Shown here in pieces: positions 48,785-62,002 of a DNA stretch of 64,000 nt. The position numbers were made by a program, and so were the translations under genes. Origin of the DNA: Cyclina sinensis (taxonomy: Eukaryota > Mollusca > Bivalvia > Venerida > Veneridae); contig JAAONU010000001.1 in the NCBI GenBank assembly GCA_012932295.1, positions 57,571,693-57,635,692 of the forward strand, given 5' to 3'. Each line of letters begins with the position of its first letter. The first letter of the stretch is position 1. Below the pieces are notes generated by a model that had not been told where the DNA came from, searched no databases, and saw only the letters and a list, made by a program, of their open reading frames with translations.

Positions 48785-50760
48785 AGTCTACCCTGATGAG
48801 ACAGACCTACGAAAAAAGGAACTCTGTCATTAGAAACTTTATTCTTGTCTGCAAGAAACAACGAAGATTTAAAACTTTAATGTATTCCATTTTATTTGTG
48901 ATCCTTGCGAAACAGTGTCTCTTAAAGCAGATCACACCAGAGATAGTAATGCAATTCTGTTTTATGTTTGTATGAGTACATTTGTGTGAGTAGAGAACCC
49001 ATATTTTGTATGATACCTAATAAGAACAAGAATTTTGACGTCGCTAATACCATACCTTCAATCTTTCCTTACATATTTCACAAGTCTTTATTCATTATTT
49101 TATATTTCATGTTTGGCTGAAAGGTTAACTTGAGTACGCATTTGTTATGGTAGATGTTTTCTCCACTGTATTTTTTTTCGCCTCGGTAAAGGCGTAAGTG
49201 CAATTGAAAAATACTGATTTGTTGTATTTTCGCCTGTTGTTAGCAGGACGAAAGCTCGGAAAAAAGGGAGGGGGTTGCATACTACAATAATTTAAACTTC
49301 AAGCCGCGGGAATGTATTTTTGTCTTCTAATATCGACTTTTCGCATTAACTCTGAGCCACCTACCGAAGCGAAAATGCGAAGGCGCAAAGATAAGTCGCG
49401 TTTTTATGTATTTGCATTTTTTCCCGCAACTTAAAATCGCGAAAGGTGCTCTATCAAATTTTTGCCAAGTGAGGCGAAATTAAAAGGCAAATTTACGACA
49501 AAATACTGATACACGAAGATAAGAAGTAAGGCAACTTGCATCTACGGATGCGAATATTTTTTTCAAAAACAAATATCTAAAGCATCAATTATGTACAGTG
49601 GTTTTATGTACAATGATAATAATGATGATTGAAAACCTTCACTATTATCAACGTTTTCCCAACTATTACTTACTTAGAACTCTTTGATAAACTAATTAGT
49701 CCAATCCTTACGCATATGTTAAAATAATAATATTGAAATACATCCTCGGGCAAGTAGATTAGGGTTTTGATACTCAAAATACTACTTTCACACTTGAGGT
49801 TTTATGAAGTTTGGCATAACCAAGGGGTAGAAAAGAAAAGAATATTCCTAGGGGCCGTTGAACAGAAACTACTTGATAGTTTTATGATATTTTTATGCAA
49901 AATTGGCAAGCTGACTTACAGGGTTCGTTGAGAGAATTGTTTTATAGATCTACATCCTCTTGGTTTTCAGTTATATATGGATACAGTAAATGTTATTACT
50001 ATCAAACAGCTTTGTAACAGCCTTTTTCAGTACAGTTCAAATAGATATAGCTACGGTAAGACCCATTTACGGTTGGTTTGGTCATGTGATAAAAACATTT
50101 CCGTTAACTTTTATTCAAGTCGTCCAGGAATAATGATATTAAGCTCGCCAGACATGAACTCGTTGAATAAAAGTTTATATGAAATGAAAACTTGTGTCGG
50201 GTCCTACATATATGTGTGCAAAACTACGTAAAATGTGTATTTAATTACTCTTTATGCATTCCAATTTTAGTGTTTAAAGTACTGTTGGCATTGTTCACCT
50301 TAGACCGATGTCTAGGTTAGCTCTTCAGTGCTCTTTAAATTATGATTATTTCAGTCCCATAGCCGCTAAGCCTTTACGTTTTATAATTAACAAACAGCTT
50401 ATAAGAATGGAAGTTTAAGATCCATTTCAATATTTCATTTATAATAAAACTTTTGTAGCCATGTTTATTGGTAAGAATTTATACACAGTTGAAGCTCGAG
50501 GGGAATATCATACAAAAAAATAAAGGAACTGCTATTTTTTTCCAAAAAAACTGTGTAAAAAAACAAAACAACAAATAATGTTGCCTGTGGACGCGCAGTA
50601 CCTAGATTTATTTTTTGTTTTTCCATTTTTATTTATCAAAGTGCTAATACAAGATAATATGTAAAATGATACTATTGTCTAACCCACTATATACAAAAAT
50701 ATGTTCAATAGTAACAAAACAAATACAAAATCCTTTTCCACAAAAAAATGATTAATCAAT
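48785..50760. other. 3' flank of the receptor, with a possible small MITE
   Basis: No gene is seen. Near 49,168-49,497 the ends TTTTTTCGCCTCGGTAAAGG and, reversed, TTTCGCCTCACTTGGCAAAA share TTTCGCCTC in inverted orientation. The inside is rich in GCGAAAA-type words, so a small MITE is possible. No AATAAA lies close behind the stop codon. Confidence 0.3.
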
Positions 50761-50789
50761 TTTTTTTCTTTTACCTGCACTTAAATATT

Positions 50790-51560
50790 TTTTGTAGATA
50801 GAAAGAGGGAAAAAGAGTTGTGTAAGCTCTTATATGTTAATCAGAATTTTAAAAATATTGATCATTTATTGTTAAAGACTTCTATCTTATCTTTTACACT
50901 GGCTATGATCCTTTCTATTTCTATTCTTTGTGTTAAATCCCTCTGGAAGTTGCAAATATCTGGGTTAGTTGTACTATATTTACATTTAGAAATAAAATAT
51001 TTTCCTAGAATTATTATGTAGTTAGCAAATTTTCTTTCCTTAAAATCTTTCTCTGTTTCGATCCCTAATGAGATGGTTCTGTAGTTTAAATTGTTGATCT
51101 TAATTCCTTTATTAGCAAGAAATAAGTTCAAATCAGTCTTAAACTTTTGTGCTGTTACACATTCCCAAAAAAGATGTTTATAAGTTTCTGGCGCCATTGC
51201 TCAGAAATCACATAACCTAGAGTTTACTAGTTTACATTTATACCAGTTTTCATTATTTGGAGTTATTTTCATTAAGTATTTGTATTGGTATTCTCTTAGT
51301 TTTGTATCAATTGTACATTTGAACGGTGTAGTAACAACAGAATTCCACCTAATGTGTTCGTCATTATTTTCCTTAATTTCTGTTTCCCATTTTTTTTTGA
51401 TTTATTAATGTTTTTCACTTTAATCTGTTTTTCATATAACATCTTATTTACTTTGACAGATGTTTTCACTTTATCGATTAGAAATTGACCTTCTGTTGAT
51501 GCATTTATATTTTCTTTGCGATAATTTGTATCCAGTACCTAGATTTATATCAATTATTAA
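50790..51560 (-). mobile_element. C-terminal fragment of a non-LTR retrotransposon
   Basis: The - strand reads REYQYKYLMKITPNNENWYK, then SRLCDF and a stop, then APETYKHLFWECVTAQKFKT and LFLANKGIKINNLN. The W....Y.HLFWEC pattern near a Cys-containing motif is the usual end of L1/Tx1-type ORF2 proteins. There is a stop just before the ORF and no upstream RT. The + strand left edge is T-rich (50,760-50,790), in keeping with an A-rich 3' tail on the - strand. Confidence 0.65.
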
Positions 51561-51713
51561 TATATTCTTAAACTGTGCTTCAAGAAGATAAATTAAGATT
51601 TTCTTCATCGTGGAAACTGGTCTCAACTCGGTCATCCTCAAACCATTGCTAAATGATCGAGTAACCTACCTTCGTGGCAGTTACATTTTTGTCGTTCTTA
51701 ATGTGTGTTTTAC

Positions 51714-52446
51714 CAGGTACAGGTTTTCATCTTCAGTTCAATGAGTTCCATCATTGTTAGGACAGAAACACCCAGCCACAAACCAAGTGTACCGCCGATA
51801 TCCGCCAGTTAGTCAAATATACCATACGTAGGCACTTTCTTAAATTCATTTATACAAAGACTATCTACAAATATATTAAGCCGAATTAAGTTTTCTCGTA
51901 CGATAGATGAAGCTAACATTTTTTTATTCAAGTCTGTCTGAGTAAACTCAAACTCTGTTCCATTAATCATAGATTCCTCAGCCCTTTTTATATATGCACT
52001 CAATATATCATAAGCTTCTTTTAATTGTTCTTGGAGCCTTCCATCTATGTTTAACGATTAAAGCAAACTATAATGATAGAACTTAAGAGGCCAATGGGAC
52101 ATTGAAAGAGAGGTTCTGTATGTCAGTTTCTCAAATGGTTGAAAGCATCCGCAAAGTTTATCGTCAATTCCATTTTTGTCAAAGTCCTTTAAAACGTTGT
52201 TTTCGCATTCAAGTGTTTCAAGATATGCGACTTTATCCTTCTTGCTAATGTAACTCCAGTTTTGGTATTCAGTGATATCTCCACAGAATGAAACTTTGTC
52301 ATCTACAATATTGCTTTCGTAAAGCATAGTAATGTCTGATTTTTTGCAACCGTATCTGTTCATAAGTATGGTTTGTTTACAAATTTGAAGACATGTTGAT
52401 ATAATATTACGATATTCACTTCTACCTTTGGTTTGGAGGGGTTCTA
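51714..52446 (-). pseudogene. DEG/ENaC sodium-channel fragment with two in-frame stops
   Basis: Family: amiloride-sensitive, acid- or peptide-gated trimeric channels of the plasma membrane. One continuous - strand frame reads STCLQICKQTILMNRYGCKK, then KLCGCFQPFEKLTYRTSLSM + SHWP. These are the Cys-rich finger/palm end (C.C..P....Y..S.S...WP). It then continues through a helical stretch to LADIGGTLGLWLGVSVLTMM + ELIEL, the TM2 pore signature (GG.LGLW.G.S...E..E). TAA stops fall in this frame at 52058-52060 and 51809-51811, the second just before TM2. A plausible acceptor (GAATTGCAG, edge 52446) and donor (ACCTG|GTAAAA, edge 51714) bound it, so it looks like a former exon. N-terminal parts and TM1 are not seen in the window. 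Confidence 0.8.
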
Positions 52447-52540
52447 CTGCAATTCGGAAGTCATGACCAATGTTAAAATTTTCAGACGGAATGACGGACG
52501 GACGGACGGATGGACAGTTCAAAAATTATATATGTCTCCC
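52447..52540. repeat. (ACGG)n tract beside the channel fragment
   Basis: GGACGGACGGACGGATGGAC around 52,493-52,515, flanked by a dispersed-repeat-like stretch (GTCATGACCAATGTTAAAAT upstream and TATGTCTCCCTTCGGGG after). It resembles the ends of the other (GTCC)n-bearing repeats in this window. Confidence 0.5.
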
Positions 52541-53079
52541 TTCGGGGTCATTAACCAACAAATTAAAAATTTGTGGAAAACAACATTCTTTTAAGATAAA
52601 TTCTACTAAACTAAAACTGATTTGATGAAAATTTTCATTAAATCTGACACAGAATCACAAAATAGAAAATCACCTAAGTCCAGTACAAGCGATAGTTGTT
52701 GTAGCAAAATGATGCATTTTCAAATGCTTATCCCGAAAAGGTCTTTTTAACGTCGCTGTCTAACTCTCTTTGGAAAGTATTACTATATACTTTCAACAGA
52801 TAAGACCTGGTTCCACGTGTCATTCTATGTTTTTTTCTTATCTTTCATTTGTCCATCGTAAAAAATAATCTGCGTGTCCAATAAAATAGCTGAAACCTTT
52901 AACAATGAAATACTTATATGAGAACAAGAAGGAGTACCCTTCAGGTATTCATATTTAAGATGTTACTATATGTATTTTGTAAATATATAAATTGTTTGTT
53001 ATAAGAAATAACAGATTCAAATATTATATTCCTACCTTAACTTTACCCAGTACCGTTCGAATCATTCATATAATACCAA

Positions 53080-53477
53080 CATCGTCGGTGACCCCCGGTA
53101 CATATTCCGCACAACTACATTATGTACCATGGGATAATTGACTGCTGATTATTCGTTTTCATGAATATTTATTAGCAAAGGGATGCAACTCTTCGTCGAA
53201 TGAGATGCCGCATTACAAATAGACACTCTTCAGTGTGGAGAGTAGGCATAATGACAAGTTACTTAAAATAGACGTATTTCCCAGGATTTAAACATAGGCG
53301 CGGAAGGCAAATTGTAACAAGTAATTTCATTGGCTGAGATTCCGCAAGGGAAATCTTACGGAAACCAATGAAGGTAGGTAATGAATTATTCATGAGTACG
53401 AAATTTTACCAGCCAATTGTCCCACGGTAGATAAATAGAGTGAAACGGAATGGATCGAACGTGGGTTTCCGACGATG
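53080..53477 (+). mobile_element. Solo MULE-like MITE, 398 bp, with 10-bp TSD
   Basis: The ends are CATCGTCGGTGACCCCCGG and, reversed, CATCGTCGGAAACCCACG. The identical 10-mer ATAATACCAA lies immediately outside both ends (53070-53079 and 53478-53487). A 9-10-bp target duplication with diverged TIRs suits Mutator-like elements (inference). It is the intact sister, in opposite orientation, of the copy split by the 2.6-kb insertion at 28,645-31,274. No open frame could encode a transposase. Confidence 0.85.
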
Positions 53478-54189
53478 ATAATACCAAGGGCTCGGGACCG
53501 TTTCTGTAAGAGAAATATCACATCGCATTCTTCTTGAATAAATGTTCAATTCTTTAATGGATGGACTGATAATGGCATTTATATCAAAAAGAGCTCCATA
53601 AATAATTAATACATTAATTGCATTATGACGCTGCCTTGTCCTTTAGTATTTTCACTTGCGGAGTTTTGAGAAAATAATTGTTTTAATGCACCAATTAACA
53701 CAGAAATGTCTTTAGTTCATTTCATCTAGTTGAAAAGGATAGATACATCTTTTTTTTATCGTCATTTGTCAGAGTCATCAAACTCCCAAGTCATGCTAAA
53801 ATGCACTGTATATAATTACATGATATATGTTTATATTATAAATTACGAAATATTACAAATGTTTTTTCAGCATGTTCAGTGCAATGTCATCTTATAATAC
53901 AACGTCTTATAATACAACACAAAGTTCTTCGATCAATTTTTACTTTTTGTTTTCGTTGCAAAGAAATGCTCTTACTTACATACTGTCTAGAAGCTGTAAG
54001 ATTATAACACCTCGGGATTTATTTCCTTTTAACCGACGTCTTGCTTGTTTGTATGTAGTGACTTTGAGCATTCAGTACGATAAAAATATCAACAATACCT
54101 AAAGTTATAATACTGCCCATTAACAAAAATATAACATTATCGTCTCCACATTAGTGCATACACAACATGCTAAAAAGAAATTTTGCTGT

Positions 54190-56870
54190 TTATTTTTCAC
54201 TTATATGTTTATTCGTTTATTTGAGTCTCATCCATTACATGCACATAAATCTATATACATACATAATAAATAAGACTTAAATACATGTAGATGGTCATTC
54301 ACAATAAGAATTGTAAGAGGCTAATTTAATTTTTTTTAACAAATGCACCAATATCACATTTTACTATCTACATTTAAAAGTTAGTCTACCATTACTAGTT
54401 GTTTACTACCATTTTTAAAGTCTGCCCTAAAACACTTACATTATCTAAAACACTGGTATGATAAGACTGTGGCACCAACACAGATTTTACAACATTTTTA
54501 AAATTCATATACCAGCTTAAATTAGCTTAAATGACTAGTATTGATTGTCGAACTACCATAAAAGTAATAAAATGACCTATATGTAACACATACAAGTATT
54601 ATTTCTACAACAAAGGATTTTGACTATAAAACTAAGATCTTGTTTTCATCACATTGTTATGCATCTAAAATGTGTTTATGCTATAAAAGCTAATTATATT
54701 GCACATTAAAACAGTGTTTTTTTTATCTTCTTCTATATCAATTCAAGCAAAAGGTTGTCTACTGTTTTGGAAATAAAATAATCTACCTATACAGTGCATT
54801 TTCAGAATACTATACCTAAGACCTATTTCTTAAAATGTATAAAACAAAAGTCTGACTAGGATTCATGGCTTTCTCATATAAAAACATTATCAGCATATTT
54901 TTGTTCATAATTTGCACATACAATAATCTTCTTCACTCTTAAAATCGAAGCACAGGATTTGGCAGTATAAAAACTCATAGAATTGTTTGACAATAAAAAG
55001 ATCAGTTTATTACAATCTGACATACTTCTAAAATTCTTATCAATATCACGAAGAGCTTTCTTATTGCACCATATGCATTACAGTGTAATAAAACATGCAT
55101 CTCACTTTCAACTACAGTATGACTAATTGGGCAAATGCTTTCATTTACACTTAATCTTTCATATCTTCCTGTCTCTAAACGTATCGATGCTACCCCATAT
55201 CTAAACCTAGCTAACGCAGATCTGTTTGAATGTGGCATAACATTGGAAATATACGACTCAGTATTAAAATCATACTTCAAAGAACTGTAAGTCCTGAGCT
55301 TATTACCACTCTGCCCATTACGACCAGCAACACTGTGTATAGATTCAATCTATTTGTCTAAGAACATATTCATTGCATGATCTGTTACCTGTTTTTGATA
55401 AAACTAACTTATTAACTGGAGTATTATTATCACAGAATTGACCACACTCCTGCTTTTGAAGTATATCTTTAACTCTGTAATGCCACATGTTCCATCACTA
55501 TGGCAAAGGTACTTAAAATTTAGGCGGCTGCCATTCATATTTGCGTATTTACACCACAGAAATGAAACACATTTCAACTGATTTATAAAGCTAGGCTCCC
55601 AGCCCATGTCACCAGCAACAGCATCGTTACGGGTGTGTTTCCTGTCCTCATAAAGAATCTCATAGCCCAGTTTTGTATAGTTTCAATACATGAATATCTG
55701 TGTGTGCCCCAAATAGCTCCAGCATAAGATATGACTGGCCATACCATTGAGTCGTACAGCTTTTTATACACATGATGTGGTATTCCACCTAAAGATTTAA
55801 AATTGACAATTAGTAAACCCAGAGCCCTGCTTGCTGCTTGTGCCACAAACGTGCCTGTTACATTATAGTTCAAAAAATCATCTGATAATAGATCAAGATA
55901 TACATATTTATCTACAATTGCAACTGTCTTAGCTCCGCAAACACAGATCCTACAACAGATTTTGGTCTAAAATGTACAATGCCGGATATCTTAAGTCTGG
56001 TTTCAACCACATTTGTAAGAGCAGATATATGAACTACAGTACTGCGCTTCTTTCTAAAGCCATTCTGCAATCTTATCATTACTTTCCACCCAGGCTGATA
56101 GCCTCTCATTGAAAATAGAGCAATAAAGCTTGTAAGTTGATGGGGCCAGAGTAATTCCGCGGTAACTGAGAGGAACTCTTGGGTCAAAAGCACCAGGCTT
56201 AGGAATTGGGTTAATGATTCCCTTGTTCGACTTTAACCACTTTCATAACAGTAATTAAACAGAATGTGTATAAAAGAAATAGTAGTTTCATTTTTAAATA
56301 TTTCGTACGGTATACCATCAAAGCCACTAGCCTTGTCTCTGCGCGCCCTTTCAACAGTTTTACGGTCAAACTCTGGCACTAGAGTTTCATCATTGCCCAC
56401 AGTAATATTACTCTGATTATCAATAGGGCTATCCCCATTTAAAAGATTACAATATCTATCCTTCCAGTTGTTTAACAGCTTGTGTATCAGTTTTAACTAC
56501 ACCATCATTTCTAATAAATTCCATAGGTATGGTAAAACGGTTTTTACAAGTTGCTACACCATTTTCCCTATAGTCTTCCAGAAAATATTCTGGTCCTGTT
56601 CAACAGACTCAAGTAAGCTTTCCTGGAGTATAAACCAGTACTGCCTTTTGCATTTTTGAACTTCTTTACCAAAACTCTTACGTTTGGCACAATACACAGC
56701 TTTTAATTCAATCTTACGTGCACGTATATCACAGGTCAACCACTCTTTTTCAGCTAAGCATACCTCATTCCATAATACAGACAAACTTTCAGTCTACCAA
56801 GCCTTTCTGACTCTACGGCGCTTGTGTAAGGAGGAACTTTCCAGCAAAGACATCTTAAATGGTAAAATAA
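54190..56870 (-). mobile_element. CR1/L2-type LINE corpse
   Basis: On the - strand, in order: RKIELKAVYCAKRKSFGKEV and FWKTIGKMV (region before RT); then GWKVMIRLQNGFRKKRSTV (the QNGFR RT block); then FVAQAASRALGLLIVNFKSL and KLYDSMVWPVISYAGAIWG (after the palm); then SRLNFKYLCHSDGTCG; and last SICPISHTVVESEMHVLLHC (C-terminal Cys/His motif). Frames change several times and the palm with the catalytic Asp pair between VFAELRQLQ and the DKYVYLDLL region is gone. The limits are approximate; the 3' side ends in a long A/T-rich UTR. Confidence 0.8.
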
Positions 56871-59800
56871 GATATATCTTTTTTATAACGACTGAAATTG
56901 GATGTCAAAGGATATAAAAGGCATACTTTCGTTTTCTGTAATCTCTCCACCATTGCTTGGATTTAGTGGAAATATGCTTATTTACATATATATGTTTCTT
57001 TCTTTAGAAACAACGTTTCATTCACAGAACCTGATATATTTAGTGCTGATAAGATATATCGGCAGATCGTTTATTTTTCTCTATAATTTTACAGCCTTTT
57101 CTAGGTATTTTAAAGGTTTTGACAACCGCGCTTCCGAGTGCGTTTTCGTCTATCTATCTATTTAAATTAATTTACGTTTTGAATGATCCACTTTCAATAG
57201 TGGGATACTACGTCATTGCTTACCTGTTCTTTGCGTCCACGCGGATCGGGTTTTTTTCAGCAATCTATCGCTTGAAATGTAAGGTGGTCTTTTTCGATAT
57301 GAAATCTGCAAAGCTACAAAAAAAATCATGTTGTGCACCGAAGATTGGCTTCAAGAATTTTTATAGTTGAAATTCTAGTTTAAGTCTGAATGCGGGTGAA
57401 AGTTTTATTTCTGGATGCTCCAAGACGGACTCTGGCAAAAAGAACAGTTGATATGATAGAAACTTCATTGTGAAGCATTGCTCCACTAACAAAAGCAAAA
57501 CCGATTGATTTCTAGATAATTCGCTGCTTTCGTTTGGCTTGTTTTTGCTTCGAATGCAGATTTTCGTAAAACAAATCCCTAAAAACGAACATGCTCCCAC
57601 CTGAACCCAGTTTCAGAAATGCTTCCACGCGGATTCAGAAATGAACAGTCTTGTATATAAGTAAAATGTTGTCCTTTAAATGAAATTTCTTAAAAATACT
57701 TATTTCAGTCAACAAACTTATAAATAAGACTTGTGTATTTTAACATTAAAGTTCTTTAACGTAATAATACTGGCCATAATCGCCATAAAGAATAAACCAA
57801 ATAAGAACTCTAGACTGCTTAAAAACAGTATCAACACCTAATCTGCATGGAATTAATTTATGTTTTGAATGAGCGACTATTGTTGTCTGCGTCACGTATT
57901 CAAAATTGATCCTTTTGATTATTTATGTAATTTATTCCTGATGTATCTCAAGCACATCTTGTCATCCACAAAAATAAGATAGGGTGTTGACACTGTTTTT
58001 AACTTGTCATGGATCATTCATAAATGCTACTCAAATCTTAACTGATACGACACTAAAGGCGTTAGGGACATTTTATTCAGTAACAAAAAGGTATGAACAT
58101 CCCTTTTAAATAATGTTAAAAATCAATTCCTTTGTGTTTTTGATCTTTTGTTATACCAGTAAGGAATGGGGGTTCTCAATAGTAGAAAAAACTGGAAGAG
58201 TTCACCGAAAGTTTTTCTCTTTAATCGTATTCTTTGTGTTGAAATAAGTACTTCAAATTCTACAGTTAAGAAAAAATTCAGACGATACACATTGTATATA
58301 ACACGTCACACTGGAATTGTGAATTACTATATTAGATTATATACTCTTAAAAGTATTAATTGTATATTGTATCAGATTCTTAGAAGTATGCGACTGATGT
58401 TGAAAATAACCTTAGTGTGTTAACTGGATGTCAAATGTAAGAGATATGCTGCAAAATGCTGGTTTTAACGATGTATGCCTATTCCCTGAATCTGTTAATA
58501 TCGATTTATTTATGCCAATATTTAGAAAAAGGCTTACTGGTATGTATATTGCAATGTGGAGAAATGATTTAGATCAACGATCATGTTAAATATTATACAA
58601 TGAAGTGGAATGTAATTCCGAATTATCACCGTACATTACAATCATGAGAAGTTTAATTTGAGAAAATACATATCAAAATTATGACTTTAATCTCACATGT
58701 TAAAAATAGAATACTGCTAGAAATGACCGTTAAGGTGAAATGTGTACAACAAAAGATACAGAGGACGAATATCACTTTGTTTTAATAATAATAATATAGG
58801 CTACACCTGTCTTGAAAGATTTAAAGATATATTCATATGACAGTTTTCCCACCTCTGTAGAAAGCAACCGCGTCCAGAATTATATTAGACACAAAGCATG
58901 TGAAGTGTTGGTTGAGTGTTTGAACTCTGCTTTTTTATTTTCTATCTGAAAATCTCGTGCACTTAAGTGAAATAACCTTTTCCTGTTAACGCTTGGGCGT
59001 TTTAGACAATTGCATTAATCACACGTAATTAAAGCAACAACAGCTAATATATAGTAATTGCTACACATAATAAACAAAATAATGAAGGCACTAATTTGTT
59101 TGGATCATAGCTTGTACTTTCACAAACAATGTAAGCTGTAACTGTACATGCAATACTTTACATATTTCCTGCAACACTGTACTCAAGGCAAACTGTTAAA
59201 AGGTGTAGCTTTCCCCACATGAGGATGGACAAGGGGAACTTTCATTTGTTTAACAAGCAATACTGTGATTTGATATTTGTCAAATACACAAAATAACAAG
59301 CAAATTCTTGATCAAGTGTTTGGTAGTAAAACTGAAATAATTGTTCCATCGTGTAAACAGCTTCTCATGAACGAAACGGGTCATGATTATGTTTAAACAA
59401 GTAGTGCAAGTCTCAAAACAAAACTTAAAGGGTTAAGTGAAAATTATACCTTGAAGAAAACTTTAACCAATTTTACGTCGAAAAAGAGCCATAATTCTTA
59501 ATAATCCTCGATAAAATTATCTACTCTTGATACAGCTATCTACCCAGATTAAAGTAATATCTCAAAGAGTTTAGTGAATATTGTTACATAGCCATCCTTA
59601 GCATGCTCAAGCTCAAAACGAGAGGCTGAATAAAATATTTATTTGAAAATCATTTAGAGCAATGTTCTAAAATTAATCAAAAACTAATTGAATAAAACAC
59701 TTTAAAAACAAAAAAAGGTGGTTGCATCATCTAATTCATGCCGACTTTAAATTACATAAAAAATAATAAGACACTGCAAATGAAGGTAGCGACTATCTCT

Positions 59801-61480
59801 ACTTCAGTTTAGCAGACGTTTTGATATTTCACATGAGAACCATTCATAAATGCGTATAAAGTTATACTTAAAGTGCAAATTATCAATGAAATGCAATCAA
59901 AGAATTTGCTTTATTGCGTAAAAATTCTTTTTAATGATCGGGGAAAAAGTTTAGGGACGGAGGGTAAATTTAGGGTCGGTCGGGTCACCGTAACCATTAT
60001 ACCCATTAAGCGGCAGGATACATTACAGACGGACTATTTGTCGTTTTTTTAAGTTAAGCTGCATCGAGTATGGAATTCCACAACCCTATTTGATTGGTCT
60101 GACGACCCTAATAAATAACAACTGTAACCCATACATGACACTTTAGGAAGTATATATAAATGTCATGTATTTTTCTCCCGTTTTTGATTCGCTTTAAACG
60201 TAGAAATATTAGATTATTAGGTTTTATAAATAACTACCCTAACAACAGCTCATTACAAGTTGCTCCGTATTTTCATTTTCTGGCCTCTAAACAGACGCCT
60301 TAGCTGTGTTGTCATTATGTTTGCCACAGTTGATATTTTCTTCAAGGTAAATAAGACTTTTTTGTTTAAATTCATGAAATGATATTCCTTTTTAATTTCT
60401 CCTGTCCTACAAGGAAAGAATACTTTTTTACTTTCTACAACACAGTTTAATCTTCAATTTATAGGCATTTACCCAGTACCAAAAGTATATGTATGAGCGA
60501 AATTATATATTTTTTGCATATTTTAAAAGCATTTACGATGAACTTAAGTTAGCGTTTAAATGCGGCTCTAAACGTGCAACTTCTAAAACCGTGGTTGAGT
60601 AAATTTTCCTAAGTATCCATTTTAAACCCTTTTTGCTAAAGTGAACATTTCCTGTTACGGCGAAATAACGTTGAGTATTGGACTGGCTAAGTTCAGCCTA
60701 AAAATTCGTTGTTTCAGTATAAAGCATGGTTTGAAAATAAATTGACAGTAAGGTATCCTAAATAATATAGAAGACCTTATACAGACAAAAGCATCTTTTA
60801 TACAGTTCTTTTTTATAGTTCTCTAAATATAGACTGGGTAAATTGTTATGTGTTGTTTGTTGTTGTCCCATGCGCTTACTTAAGTCTATCAAAATATGCA
60901 CAGTATGCGCTTCGACGTTTTTAGGAAAATTCACAAAACAAATATTGACACAATTTTCACAATGGCTATTTAAAAAAGTTACACACAGATTATTACATGA
61001 TATATTATAACTACAAATTTATTTATATTTATTAATATTTTGCTGTTTTTTAACTGGTACATTGCATAAACTTTCAAAGTTGTCCAAACTGCATCAATTG
61101 GGCTATTTTTCTCATAGGCTTAGTCGGAGCTTTGAATTAAATATTAATTTTATCAAATGAAATGGATAAGTTTTCAAGTTAGAAAGAAATAGTGGCACAT
61201 TACCGTTTCATCAAGATAAAGAAGGATAATTACTTTTGTACGTCAATTTTAGCAATTGAGAAGTGAGCTGTATTGTCGAACAAGAAATTGTTTTACTTTA
61301 ACTAAGCTTTAAAGCCAGTTACCAATCAGTAAGACTTTATGGTATTGCAATTTATTACCTAAAGGCAGACTCTACAATGCTTTAATATATTCAATCCATC
61401 TAATAAAAGAGCGCAGGGTAAAAGACCACGCTATGGTGGAAAGAAGTGTCGCCCAAAAGTGGATTAAATGTAAATGATAT
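56870..61480. other. Gene-poor AT-rich stretch
   Basis: No exon chain, transposase or tandem array can be supported on either strand. Open frames are short and lack motifs. Exons of the - strand gene that may start near 61.7 kb would have to lie in this interval, but I could not pick any out. Confidence 0.35.
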
Positions 61481-61598
61481 ATATTTTTGCTAGGTGTTAC
61501 ATAAAAGACAATAAGTTCGAATAGTAAATGAATAAATGAAATGAGATGTAATCATGCTTGTAACTGCATCAAGGTACGTAACTGTTAAGAATAGAGAA

Positions 61599-61709
61599 AT
61601 ACATACTGTCATCAAGTTGAAGCCTGGCATTGGAGGAGGTGGGACTGCAATCCTCTCCTTGATGTCAGAAGTGTCAATCCCCACCAGTAATACAACCAAT
61701 AAAAGTAGC
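61599..61709 (-). CDS. Probable first coding exon of a secreted protein
   Basis: On the - strand an ATG at 61709 starts a typical signal peptide, MLQLLLLVVLLVGIDTS, followed by DIKERIAVPPPPMPGFNLMT. The exon then meets a GTATGT donor. The acceptor CTTTATCAG at about 61738 could place a 5' UTR exon further right. About 37 residues are visible. A Leu-rich start, a polar mature N-terminus and a PPPPMP stretch suggest an extracellular protein, but I recognise no family. Later exons should lie at lower coordinates. It could also be a chance frame, yet the combination of signal peptide and donor makes a real exon more likely. Confidence 0.45.
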
Positions 61710-62002
61710 TGCAACATCTCCCTTTTGAAAACAATCTGATAAAGAAAACATGAACAGCTGTTATAACATGAGATACCAAACTTGGTTGGTTTTTGTTTTG
61801 TACATGGACAGAGTACCATTTTTAAAAGAGAAAAATGTACAAGATCTATTTTTTTTAAGAATTCATTACGGAACTAATTTATTGGGGAGGAACCAATGTT
61901 TGATCAGGAAAAGAAGAATTCTTGATTTTAAAGGTACGTTGATATTTTGATTGGGTTATTAATTTTATAAAAATCGATCCTTACAGTTTAAACTTTTTTA
62001 TA

